Part shown: piece after piece, positions 1 through 8,838 of the stretch
Numbering within the stretch: position 1 is the first letter of the stretch
How the letters are laid out: each line of letters opens with the position of its first letter
NCBI RefSeq assembly: GCF_047675955.1
Contig: NW_027328125.1
Span: 558,001-622,000, forward strand
DNA length: 64,000 nt
Reading direction: 5' to 3'
From: Chlorocebus sabaeus
Lineage: Eukaryota; Chordata; Mammalia; Primates; Cercopithecidae
Position numbers and translations under genes: made by a program
Notes under the pieces: model-generated
Databases searched by the model: none
What the model saw: only the letters and a program-made list of their open reading frames with translations
What the model was told of the DNA's origin: nothing

Positions 1-778
1 TTTGCAAATTCCACAAGAAGTGTCTTCGCGAAAGGCTTCTTGAGGGCAAAGCTGTAACACTGTGAGATGAATTAACAGAACACAAAGTAGTTTCTCAGAA
101 TGCTTCTTTTCAGTTTTTATCTTAGGATATTTCCTTTTTCACCTTAGCCCTCTATGGGCTTGAAAATATCACTATGAAATTTCCACATGAAGAGTCTCAG
201 CGAAAGGATTCTTGAGGTGAAAGCAGTGACTCTGTGAGATGAATTAACAGAACACAAAGCAGTTTCTCAGAAAGCTTCTTTCCAGTTTTTAAAGGAAGAT
301 ATTTCCTTTTTCACCGTAGACCTCTACGGGCTTCCAAATAACACTTTGCCAATTCCACAAGAAGAGTCTTAGCGAAAGGCATCTTGAAGGGAAGGCTGTA
401 ACTCTGTGAGATGAATTAACAGGACACAAAGCAGTTTCTCATAAAGCTTCCTTCCAGTTTTTATCGGAAGATATTTCCTTTTACACCGTAGCCCTGTATG
501 GACTTCCAGATATCAATGTGCAAATTTCACAAGAACAGTCTTAGCGAAAGTCTTCTTGAGGGGAAAGCTGTAACTCTGTGAGATGAATTAACAGAACACA
601 GAGCAGTTTCTCAGAAAGCTTCTTTCCAGTTTTTAACGGAAGATATTTCCTTTTTCACCATAGCACTCTATGGGCTTCCAGATATCACCTTGAATATTCC
701 ACAAGAACAGACTTAGCGAAAGGCTTCCTGAAGGGAATGCTGTAACACTGTGAGATGAATTAACAGAACACAGAGCAG
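1..778 (-). repeat. Partial HOR unit at left edge (m12 tail, m13-m16)
   Basis: Base 1 aligns with base 2745, exactly one 2744-bp period on. Contents are the last 90 bp of m12 (1-90), then m13 (91-262), m14 (263-434), m15 (435-606) and m16 (607-778). The m15 tail carries the minority base t at 551 (aaagtcttc instead of aaaggcttc). Whether the missing part was a 16-mer or a shorter form cannot be seen. Confidence 0.95.
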
Positions 779-948
779 TTTCTCAGAAAGCTTCTTTACA
801 GTTTTTAACGGTAGATATGTCCTTTTTCACCGTAACCCTCTAAGGGCTTCCAAATATCACTTTGCAAATTGCATAAGAACAGTGTTAGCGAAAGGCTTTT
901 TGAGGAGAAAGCAGTAACTGTGAGTTGAATTAACCGAACACAAAGCAG
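779..948 (-). repeat. Alpha monomer m1 (170 bp)
   Basis: The shortest monomer. It is recognised by aacggtagatat, ccgtaaccctctaaggg, aattgcataagaacag and a shortened tail gcagtaactgtgagttg. The site after ttcac is the most variable position of the HOR: ccgta in units 1, 2, 4, 7, 11 and 15; ctgta in units 3, 12 and 13; cctta in the other 16 copies. Confidence 0.93.
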
Positions 949-1119
949 TTTCTCAGGAAGCTTCTTTCCAGTTTTTAAGGGAAGATTTTCCTTTTTCACC
1001 ATAACCCTCTATGGGCTTCCAAATATCACTTTTCAAATTCCACAAGAACAGTCTTAGCGAAAGGCTTCTTGAGGGGAACGCAGTAACTCTGTGAGATGAA
1101 TTAAGAGAATACAGAGCAG
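949..1119 (-). repeat. Alpha monomer m2 (171 bp)
   Basis: Recognised by ctcaggaagc, aagggaagattttcc (one base short of the usual gatatttcc) and cacttttcaaatt. Its tail is aacgcagtaactctg then ttaagagaatacagag in 16- and 15-mers. In 14- and 13-mers the tail is instead aatgcag then ttaacagaacac, which places the left edge of the h replacement inside this tail. Confidence 0.93.
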
Positions 1120-1291
1120 TTTCTCAGAAAGTTTCTCTTCAGTTTTTATCTTAGGATATCTCCTTTTTCACCATAGCCCTCTGTGGGCTTCGAAATATCA
1201 CTTTGCAAATTCCACAAGAAGAGTCTTAGGGAAAGGCTTCATGAGGGGAAAGATGTAAGTCTCTGAGATGAATTAACAGAACACAAAGTAG
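1120..1291 (-). repeat. Alpha monomer m3 (172 bp)
   Basis: Recognised by aaagtttctcttcag, tatcttaggatatctcc, ccctctgtgggcttcg, and a tail with tcatgaggggaaagatg. It shares the tatcttaggatat block with m8, m13 and h. It is absent from 14- and 13-mer units. Confidence 0.93.
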
Positions 1292-1462
1292 TTTCTCAGA
1301 AATCTTCTTCCAGATTTTAACGGAAGATACTTCCTTTTTCACCATAGCCCCCTATGGGCTTCCAAATATCACTTTCCAAATTCCACAAGATCAGCCTTAG
1401 CTAAAGGTTACTTGAGGAGAGATTTGTAACACTGTGAGATGAATTAACAGAACACAAAGCAG
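1292..1462 (-). repeat. Alpha monomer m4 (171 bp)
   Basis: Recognised by aaatcttcttccagatttt, gatacttcc, gccccctatggg and gatcagccttagctaaag. It is absent from 14- and 13-mers. Two variants mark unit families: gcccactatggg in the two 15-mers, and ccctataggc in units 8, 9, 15 and 16. Confidence 0.93.
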
Positions 1463-1633
1463 ATTCTCAGAAAGCTTCTTTCCACTTTTTAACGGAAGAT
1501 ACTTCTTTTTTCACCATAGCCCTCTATGGGCTTCCAAATATCACTTTGCAAATTCCCCAAGAACAGTCTTAGCGAAAGACTGCTTGAGGGGAAAGCTGTA
1601 ACTCTTGAGATGAATTAGCAGAACAGAAAGCAG
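1463..1633 (-). repeat. Alpha monomer m5 (171 bp)
   Basis: Recognised by agattctcag, ccactttttaacgg, gatacttctttttt, aattccccaagaac and a tail lacking two bases (actcttgagatgaattagc). Units 2, 3, 4, 6, 7, 12 and 13 have aaagattc; the others have aaagcttc. Units 6, 7 and 13 share ccacttttaaacgg. The right half also forms the right half of monomer h. Confidence 0.93.
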
Positions 1634-1805
1634 TTTCTCAGAAAGCTTCCTTCCTGTTTTTTAACGGAAGTTATTTCCTTTTTCACCGTAGCCCTCTATG
1701 GGCTTCCAAATATCACTTTCCAAATTCCAGAAGCACAGTCTTAGCGAAAACTTCTTGAGGAGAAAGCTGTATCTCTGTGAGATGAATTAACAGAACACAA
1801 AGCAG
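1634..1805 (-). repeat. Alpha monomer m6 (172 bp)
   Basis: Recognised by cctgttttttaacgg, gaagttatttcc, ccgtagccc, attccagaagcacag and gcgaaaacttcttgagg. It is present in every unit, and is the point where 14-mers return to the normal monomer order after h. Confidence 0.93.
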
Positions 1806-1976
1806 TTTCTCAGAAAGCTTCTTTCCAGTTTTTAACAGAAGATATTTCCTTTTTCATCATATCCTTCTATGGCTTTACAAATATCACTTTGAAATTCCAC
1901 AAGAACAGTCTTAGCGAAAGGCTTCTTGTGGAGAAAGCTGTAACCCTGTGAGATGAATTAACAGAACACAAGGCAG
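1806..1976 (-). repeat. Alpha monomer m7 (171 bp)
   Basis: Recognised by aacagaagatatttcc, tcatcatatccttctatgg (the only monomer with a changed A-box core), ctttacaaatatcac and cttgtggagaaagctg. It is highly constant across units. Confidence 0.93.
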
Positions 1977-2148
1977 TTTCTCAGAAAGCTTCTTTTCAGT
2001 TTTTATCTTAGGATATTTCCTTTTTCACCATAGCCCACTATGGGCTTCCAAATGTCACTTTGCAAATTCCACAAGAACAGTCTTAGCGAAAGGCTTCTAG
2101 AGGGGCAAGCTGTAACTCTGTGAGATGAACTAAGAGAACACAAAGCAG
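1977..2148 (-). repeat. Alpha monomer m8 (172 bp)
   Basis: Recognised by cttcttttcag, tatcttaggatatttcc, gcccactatggg, aaatgtcac, ttctagaggggcaagc and a tail with gatgaactaagag. Unit 14 has a private t at 36669 inside the A-box (ttttctcc). Confidence 0.93.
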
Positions 2149-2320
2149 TTTCTCAGAATGCTTCTTTCCAGTTTTTAACGGAAGATATTTCCTTTTTCAC
2201 CATAACCCTATATGGGCTTCCAAATATCACTTTGCAAATTCCACAAGAACAGTCTTAGCGAAAGGCTTCTTGAGAGGAACGCAGTAACTCTGTGAGATGA
2301 ATTAAAAGAACACAAAGCAA
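2149..2320 (-). repeat. Alpha monomer m9 (172 bp)
   Basis: Recognised by ctcagaatgcttctttcc, ccataaccctatatggg, cttgagaggaacgcag and ttaaaagaacac. It lacks the HindIII site. In units 21 and 23 it is replaced by an m9/m10 mosaic. Confidence 0.93.
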
Positions 2321-2492
2321 TTTCTCAGAAAGGTTCTTTCCAGTTTTTAACGGAAGATCTTTCCTTTTTCACCATAGCCCTCTATGGGATTCCAAATATC
2401 ACTTTCAAAATTCCAGAAGAACAGTCTTAGCGAAAGGCTTCTTGAGGGGAAAGCTGTAACTCTGTGAGATGAATTAACAGAACACAAAGTAG
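2321..2492 (-). repeat. Alpha monomer m10 (172 bp)
   Basis: Recognised by caatttctcagaaaggttc, gaagatctttcc, tatgggattcc and ttcaaaattccagaagaac. It shares a 26-bp identical tract with m11, which is the apparent exchange point for the 15-mers. Confidence 0.93.
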
Positions 2493-2663
2493 TTTCTCAG
2501 AAAGATTCTTTCCAGTTTTTAACGGAAGATATTCCCTTTTTCACCATAGCCCTCTATGGGCTTCCAATATCACTTTGAAAAATCCACAAGAAGAATCTTA
2601 GAGAATGGCTTCTTTCTGGGAAAGCAGTAACTCTGTGAGATGAATTAATAGAACACAGAGCAG
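2493..2663 (-). repeat. Alpha monomer m11 (171 bp)
   Basis: Recognised by gtagtttctcagaaagattc, gatattccc, gggcttccaatatcac (one base short), gaaaaatccacaagaagaat and gaatggcttctttctggg. Its left part is the piece removed in the 15-mers. Confidence 0.93.
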
Positions 2664-2834
2664 TTTCTCAGAAAGCCTCTTTCAGTTTTTAACAAAAGAT
2701 ATTTCCTTTTTCACCATAGCCCTCTATGGGCTTCCAAATATCACTTTGCAAATTCCACAAGAAGTGTCTTCGCGAAAGGCTTCTTGAGGGCAAAGCTGTA
2801 ACACTGTGAGATGAATTAACAGAACACAAAGTAG
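2664..2834 (-). repeat. Alpha monomer m12 (171 bp)
   Basis: Recognised by aaagcctctttcag, aacaaaagatatttcc and gtgtcttcgcgaaagg. The last contains the palindrome ttcgcgaa, which occurs here once per HOR unit. Confidence 0.93.
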
Positions 2835-3006
2835 TTTCTCAGAATGCTTCTTTTCAGTTTTTATCTTAGGATATTTCCTTTTTCACCTTAGCCCTCTATG
2901 GGCTTGAAAATATCACTATGAAATTTCCACATGAAGAGTCTCAGCGAAAGGATTCTTGAGGTGAAAGCAGTGACTCTGTGAGATGAATTAACAGAACACA
3001 AAGCAG
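2835..3006 (-). repeat. Alpha monomer m13 (172 bp)
   Basis: Recognised by ctcagaatgcttcttttcag, tatcttaggatatttcc, ccttagccctc, gcttgaaaatatcactatg, agtctcagcgaaagg and gtgaaagcagtgac. It lacks HindIII. In 13-mers its tail joins directly to m15. Confidence 0.93.
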
Positions 3007-3046
3007 TTTCTCAGAAAGCTTCTTTCCAGTTTTTAAAGGAAGATAT

Positions 3047-3063
3047 TTCCTTTTTCACCGTAG
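3047..3063. promoter_or_regulatory. pJ-alpha-like A-box tract (example in m14; repeats in almost every monomer)
   Basis: The tract ttcctttttcaccgtag agrees with the pJ-alpha box of A-type alpha monomers as I remember it (TTCCTTTTYCACCRTAG). The same tract, with a or g before tag, recurs about every 171 bp. It is changed in m7 (tcatcatat) and m15 (ccttttacacc). Protein binding is inferred from the family and was not shown here. Confidence 0.6.
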
Positions 3064-3073
3064 ACCTCTACGG
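3058..3073. other. 6-bp inverted repeat beside the A-box (example in m14)
   Basis: Arms ccgtag and ctacgg with a 4-base loop (acct). In most other monomers the arms are ccatag and ctatgg. Both arms have changed together in m14, keeping perfect pairing. It could extrude as a short hairpin or cruciform; function is unproven. Confidence 0.7.
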
Positions 3074-3178
3074 GCTTCCAAATAACACTTTGCCAATTCC
3101 ACAAGAAGAGTCTTAGCGAAAGGCATCTTGAAGGGAAGGCTGTAACTCTGTGAGATGAATTAACAGGACACAAAGCAG

Positions 3179-3350
3179 TTTCTCATAAAGCTTCCTTCCA
3201 GTTTTTATCGGAAGATATTTCCTTTTACACCGTAGCCCTGTATGGACTTCCAGATATCAATGTGCAAATTTCACAAGAACAGTCTTAGCGAAAGTCTTCT
3301 TGAGGGGAAAGCTGTAACTCTGTGAGATGAATTAACAGAACACAGAGCAG
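3179..3350 (-). repeat. Alpha monomer m15 (172 bp)
   Basis: Recognised by ctcataaagcttcc, ttatcggaag, ccttttacacc, gtatggacttcc and atcaatgtgcaaatttcac. Its tail has two forms, aaaggcttc (most units) and aaagtcttc (left partial unit and units 1, 6, 7, 10, 20, 22, 24). Confidence 0.93.
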
Positions 3351-3522
3351 TTTCTCAGAAAGCTTCTTTCCAGTTTTTAACGGAAGATATTTCCTTTTTC
3401 ACCATAGCACTCTATGGGCTTCCAGATATCACCTTGAATATTCCACAAGAACAGACTTAGCGAAAGGCTTCCTGAAGGGAATGCTGTAACACTGTGAGAT
3501 GAATTAACAGAACACAGAGCAG
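3351..3522 (-). repeat. Alpha monomer m16 (172 bp)
   Basis: Close to the array-wide consensus over its first half. Recognised by tagcactctatggg, cagatatcaccttg, aatattccacaag, gaacagacttag and cctgaagggaatgc. It is very constant across units and precedes m1 in every complete unit. Confidence 0.93.
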
Positions 3523-6094
3523 TTTCTCAGAAAGCTTCTTTACAGTTTTTAACGGTAGATATGTCCTTTTTCACCGTAACCCTCTAAGGGCTTCCAAATA
3601 TCACTTTGCAAATTGCATAAGAACAGTGTTAGCGAAAGGCTTTTTGAGGAGAAAGCAGTAACTGTGAGTTGAATTAACCGAACACAAAGCAGTTTCTCAG
3701 GAAGCTTCTTTCCAGTTTTTAAGGGAAGATTTTCCTTTTTCACCATAACCCTCTATGGGCTTCCAAATATCACTTTTCAAATTCCACAAGAACAGTCTTA
3801 GCGAAAGGCTTCTTGAGGGGAACGCAGTAACTCTGTGAGATGAATTAAGAGAATACAGAGCAGTTTCTCAGAAAGTTTCTCTTCAGTTTTTATCTTAGGA
3901 TATCTCCTTTTTCACCATAGCCCTCTGTGGGCTTCGAAATATCACTTTGCAAATTCCACAAGAAGAGTCTTAGGGAAAGGCTTCATGAGGGGAAAGATGT
4001 AAGTCTCTGAGATGAATTAACAGAACACAAAGTAGTTTCTCAGAAATCTTCTTCCAGATTTTAACGGAAGATACTTCCTTTTTCACCATAGCCCACTATG
4101 GGCTTCCAAATATCACTTTCCAAATTCCACAAGATCAGCCTTAGCTAAAGGTTACTTGAGGAGAGATTTGTAACACTGTGAGATGAATTAACAGAACACA
4201 AAGCAGATTCTCAGAAAGATTCTTTCCACTTTTTAACGGAAGATACTTCTTTTTTCACCATAGCCCTCTATGGGCTTCCAAATATCACTTTGCAAATTCC
4301 CCAAGAACAGTCTTAGCGAAAGACTGCTTGAGGGGAAAGCTGTAACTCTTGAGATGAATTAGCAGAACACAAAGCAGTTTCTCAGAAAGCTTCTTTCCTG
4401 TTTTTTAACGGAAGTTATTTCCTTTTTCACCGTAGCCCTCTATGGGCTTCCAAATATCACTTTCCAAATTCCAGAAGCACAGTCTTAGCGAAAACTTCTT
4501 GAGGAGAAAGCTGTATCTCTGTGAGATGAATTAACAGAACACAAAGCAGTTTCTCAGAAAGCTTCTTTCCAGTTTTTAACAGAAGATATTTCCTTTTTCA
4601 TCATATCCTTCTATGGCTTTACAAATATCACTTTGAAATTCCACAAGAACAGTCTTAGCGAAAGGCTTCTTGTGGAGAAAGCTGTAACCCTGTGAGATGA
4701 ATTAACAGAACACAAGGCAGTTTCTCAGAAAGCTTCTTTTCAGTTTTTATCTTAGGATATTTCCTTTTTCACCATAGCCCACTATGGGCTTCCAAATGTC
4801 ACTTTGCAAATTCCACAAGAACAGTCTTAGCGAAAGGCTTCTAGAGGGGCAAGCTGTAACTCTGTGAGATGAACTAAGAGAACACAAAGCAGTTTCTCAG
4901 AATGCTTCTTTCCAGTTTTTAACGGAAGATATTTCCTTTTTCACCATAACCCTATATGGGCTTCCAAATATCACTTTGCAAATTCCACAGGAACAGTCTT
5001 AGCGAAAGGCTTCTTGAGAGGAACGCAGTAACTCTGTGAGATGAATTAAAAGAACACAAAGCAATTTCTCAGAAAGGTTCTTTCCAGTTTTTAACGGAAG
5101 ATCTTTCCTTTTTCACCATAGCCCTCTATGGGCTTCCAATATCACTTTGAAAAATCCACAAGAAGAATCTTAGAGAATGGCTTCTTTCTGGGAAAGCAGT
5201 AACTCTGTGAGATGAATTAATAGAGCACAGAGCAGTTTCTCAGAAAGCCTCTTTCAGTTTTTAACAAAAGATATTTCCTTTTTCACCATAGCCCTCTATG
5301 GGCTTCCAAATATCACTTTGCACATTCCACAAGAAGTGTCTTCGCGAAAGGCTTCTTGAGGGCAAAGCTGTAACACTGTGAGATGAATTAACAGAACACA
5401 AAGTAGTTTCTCAGAATGCTTCTTTTCAGTTTTTATCTTAGGATATTTCCTTTTTCACCTTAGCCCTCTATGGGCTTGAAAATATCACTATGAAATTTCC
5501 ACATGAAGAGTCTCAGCGAAAGGATTCTTGAGGTGAAAGCAGTGACTCTGTGAGATGAATTAACAGAACACAAAGCAGTTTCTCAGAAAGCTTCTTTCCA
5601 GTTTTTAAAGGAAGATATTTCCTTTTTCACCGTAGACCTCTACGGGCTTCCAAATAACACTTTGCCAATTCCACAAGAAGAGTCTTAGCGAAAGGCATCT
5701 TGAAGGGAAGGCTGTAACTCTGTGAGATGAATTAACAGGACACAAAGCAGTTTCTCATAAAGCTTCCTTCCAGTTTTTATCGGAAGATATTTCCTTTTAC
5801 ACCGTAGCCCTGTATGGACTTCCAGATATCAATGTGCAAATTTCACAAGAACAGTCTTAGCGAAAGGCTTCTTGAGGGGAAAGCTGTAACTCTGTGAGAT
5901 GAATTAACAGAACACAGAGCAGTTTCTCAGAAAGCTTCTTTCCAGTTTTTAACGGAAGATATTTCCTTTTTCACCATAGCACTCTATGGGCTTCCAGATA
6001 TCACCTTGAATATTCCACAAGAACAGACTTAGCGAAAGGCTTCCTGAAGGGAATGCTGTAACACTGTGAGATGAATTAACAGAACACAGAGCAG
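3523..6094 (-). repeat. HOR unit 2, 15-mer, 2572 bp (m11 deleted)
   Basis: Same order as unit 1, but m10 runs straight into the right part of m11, removing 172 bp. It shares with unit 12 the bases a4095 (m4), g4990 (m9 tail) and g5225 (m12), so the two 15-mers have a common origin. Private change: c5323 (cacattcc). Confidence 0.95.
5107..5132. other. Deletion junction of 15-mer unit 2
   Basis: The 26-bp tract from cctttttcacc to ctatggg is identical in m10 and m11. To its left the sequence is m10 type (gatctttcc); to its right it is m11 type (gggcttccaatatc). The missing 172 bp is one monomer period, as expected from unequal exchange inside this tract. Confidence 0.9.
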
Positions 6095-8838
6095 TTTCTC
6101 AGAAAGCTTCTTTACAGTTTTTAACGGTAGATATGTCCTTTTTCACTGTAACCCTCTAAGGGCTTCCAAATATCACTTTGCAAATTGCATAAGAACAGTG
6201 TTAGCGAAAGGCTTTTTGAGGAGAAAGCAGTAACTGTGAGTTGAATTAACCGAACACAAAGCAGTTTCTCAGGAAGCTTCTTTCCAGTTTTTAAGGGAAG
6301 ATTTTCCTTTTTCACCATAACCCTCTATGGGCTTCCAAATATCACTTTTCAAATTCCACAAGAACAGTCTTAGCGAAAGGCTTCTTGAGGGGAACGCAGT
6401 AACTCTGTGAGATGAATTAAGAGAATACAGAGCAGTTTCTCAGAAAGTTTCTCTTCAGTTTTTATCTTAGGATATCTCCTTTTTCACCATAGCCCTCTGT
6501 GGGCTTCGAAATATCACTTTGCAAATTCCACAAGAAGAGTCTTAGGGAAAGGCTTCATGAGGGGAAAGATGTAAGTCTCTGAGATGAATTAACAGAACAC
6601 AAAGTAGTTTCTCAGAAATCTTCTTCCAGATTTTAACGGAAGATACTTCCTTTTTCACCATAGCCCCCTATGGGCTTCCAAATATCACTTTCCAAATTCC
6701 ACAAGATCAGCCTTAGCTAAAGGTTACTTGAGGAGAGATTTGTAACACTGTGAGATGAATTAACAGAACACAAAGCAGATTCTCAGAAAGATTCTTTCCA
6801 CTTTTTAACGGAAGATACTTCTTTTTTCACCATAGCCCTCTATGGGCTTCCAAATATCACTTTGCAAATTCCCCAAGAACAGTCTTAGCGAAAGACTGCT
6901 TGAGGGGAAAGCTGTAACTCTTGAGATGAATTAGCAGAACACAAAGCAGTTTCTCAGAAAGCTTCTTTCCTGTTTTTTAACGGAAGTTATTTCCTTTTTC
7001 ACCGTAGCCCTCTATGGGCTTCCAAATATCACTTTCCAAATTCCAGAAGCACAGTCTTAGCGAAAACTTCTTGAGGAGAAAGCTGTATCTCTGTGAGATG
7101 AATTAACAGAACACAAAGCAGTTTCTCAGAAAGCTTCTTTCCAGTTTTTAACAGAAGATATTTCCTTTTTCATCATATCCTTCTATGGCTTTACAAATAT
7201 CACTTTGAAATTCCACAAGAACAGTCTTAGCGAAAGGCTTCTTGTGGAGAAAGCTGTAACCCTGTGAGATGAATTAACAGAACACAAGGCAGTTTCTCAG
7301 AAAGCTTCTTTTCAGTTTTTATCTTAGGATATTTCCTTTTTCACCATAGCCCACTATGGGCTTCCAAATGTCACTTTGCAAATTCCACAAGAACAGTCTT
7401 AGCGAAAGGCTTCTAGAGGGGCAAGCTGTAACTCTGTGAGATGAACTAAGAGAACACAAAGCAGTTTCTCAGAATGCTTCTTTCCAGTTTTTAACGGAAG
7501 ATATTTCCTTTTTCACCATAACCCTATATGGGCTTCCAAATATCACTTTGCAAATTCCACAAGAACAGTCTTAGCGAAAGGCTTCTTGAGAGGAACGCAG
7601 TAACTCTGTGAGATGAATTAAAAGAACACAAAGCAATTTCTCAGAAAGGTTCTTTCCAGTTTTTAACGGAAGATCTTTCCTTTTTCACCATAGCCCTCTA
7701 TGGGATTCCAAATATCACTTTCAAAATTCCAGAAGAACAGTCTTAGCGAAAGGCTTCTTGAGGGGAAAGCTGTAACTCTGTGAGATGAATTAACAGAACA
7801 CAAAGTAGTTTCTCAGAAAGATTCTTTCCAGTTTTTAACGGAAGATATTCCCTTTTTCACCATAGCCCTCTATGGGCTTCCAATATCACTTTGAAAAATC
7901 CACAAGAAGAATCTTAGAGAATGGCTTCTTTCTGGGAAAGCAGTAACTCTGTGAGATGAATTAATAGAACACAGAGCAGTTTCTCAGAAAGCCTCTTTCA
8001 GTTTTTAACAAAAGATATTTCCTTTTTCACCATAGCCCTCTATGGGCTTCCAAATATCACTTTGCAAATTCCACAAGAAGTGTCTTCGCGAAAGGCTTCT
8101 TGAGGGCAAAGCTGTAACACTGTGAGATGAATTAACAGAACACAAAGTAGTTTCTCAGAATGCTTCTTTTCAGTTTTTATCTTAGGATATTTCCTTTTTC
8201 ACCTTAGCCCTCTATGGGCTTGAAAATATCACTATGAAATTTCCACATGAAGAGTCTCAGCGAAAGGATTCTTGAGGTGAAAGCAGTGACTCTGTGAGAT
8301 GAATTAACAGAACACAAAGCAGTTTCTCAGAAAGCTTCTTTCCAGTTTTTAAAGGAAGATATTTCCTTTTTCACCGTAGACCTCTACGGGCTTCCAAATA
8401 ACACTTTGCCAATTCCACAAGAAGAGTCTTAGGGAAAGGCATCTTGAAGGGAAGGCTGTAACTCTGTGAGATGAATTAACAGGACACAAAGCAGTTTCTC
8501 ATAAAGCTTCCTTCCAGTTTTTATCGGAAGATATTTCCTTTTACACCGTAGCCCTGTATGGACTTCCAGATATCAATGTGCAAATTTCACAAGAACAGTC
8601 TTAGCGAAAGGCTTCTTGAGGGGAAAGCTGTAACTCTGTGAGATGAATTAACAGAACACAGAGCAGTTTCTCAGAAAGCTTCTTTCCAGTTTTTAACGGA
8701 AGATATTTCCTTTTTCACCATAGCACTCTATGGGCTTCCAGATATCACCTTGAATATTCCACAAGAACAGACTTAGCGAAAGGCTTCCTGAAGGGAATGC
8801 TGTAACACTGTGAGATGAATTAACAGAACACAGAGCAG
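6095..8838 (-). repeat. HOR unit 3, 16-mer, 2744 bp
   Basis: Full order m1-m16. Its m1 carries ttcactgta (t6147), shared only with units 12 and 13. Private change g8433 in the m14 tail turns the common agcgaaagg into agggaaagg. Confidence 0.95.

Larger units (their letters stand above)
3007..3178 (-). repeat. Alpha monomer m14 (172 bp)
   Basis: Recognised by ttttaaaggaagat, ccgtagacctctacggg, aataacactttgcc, gcatcttgaagggaagg and aacaggacac. Missing from the 13-mers. Its A-box-flanking inverted repeat differs from the consensus in both arms but stays self-complementary. Confidence 0.93.
779..3522 (-). repeat. HOR unit 1, 16-mer, 2744 bp (reference unit)
   Basis: First complete unit, with monomers m1-m16 in order; used here as the reference for naming monomers. 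Its m1 carries gatatgtcc with ccgtaaccc. Its m5 carries the HindIII-positive form aaagcttctttccac. Its m6 has cttccttcctg (c at 1650), a form also seen in units 10 and 11. Confidence 0.95.

Noticed and set aside
821..851. Telomere-like hexamers (taaccc) near m1, m2 and m9
   Set aside because: Single ataaccct or gtaaccct occurrences inside monomers, never in tandem; part of the A-box-flanking region.
805..1002. A 65-codon minus-strand open reading frame over m1-m2, recurring at 3549, 6121, 8865, 16754, 27387, 30131, 32703 and 38191
   Set aside because: It is a frame left open by chance in the satellite, repeated because the repeat is. It is cut short by an in-frame stop in every unit with the cctta form of m1. 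It has no ribosome or promoter signal, and the peptide resembles no protein family I know.
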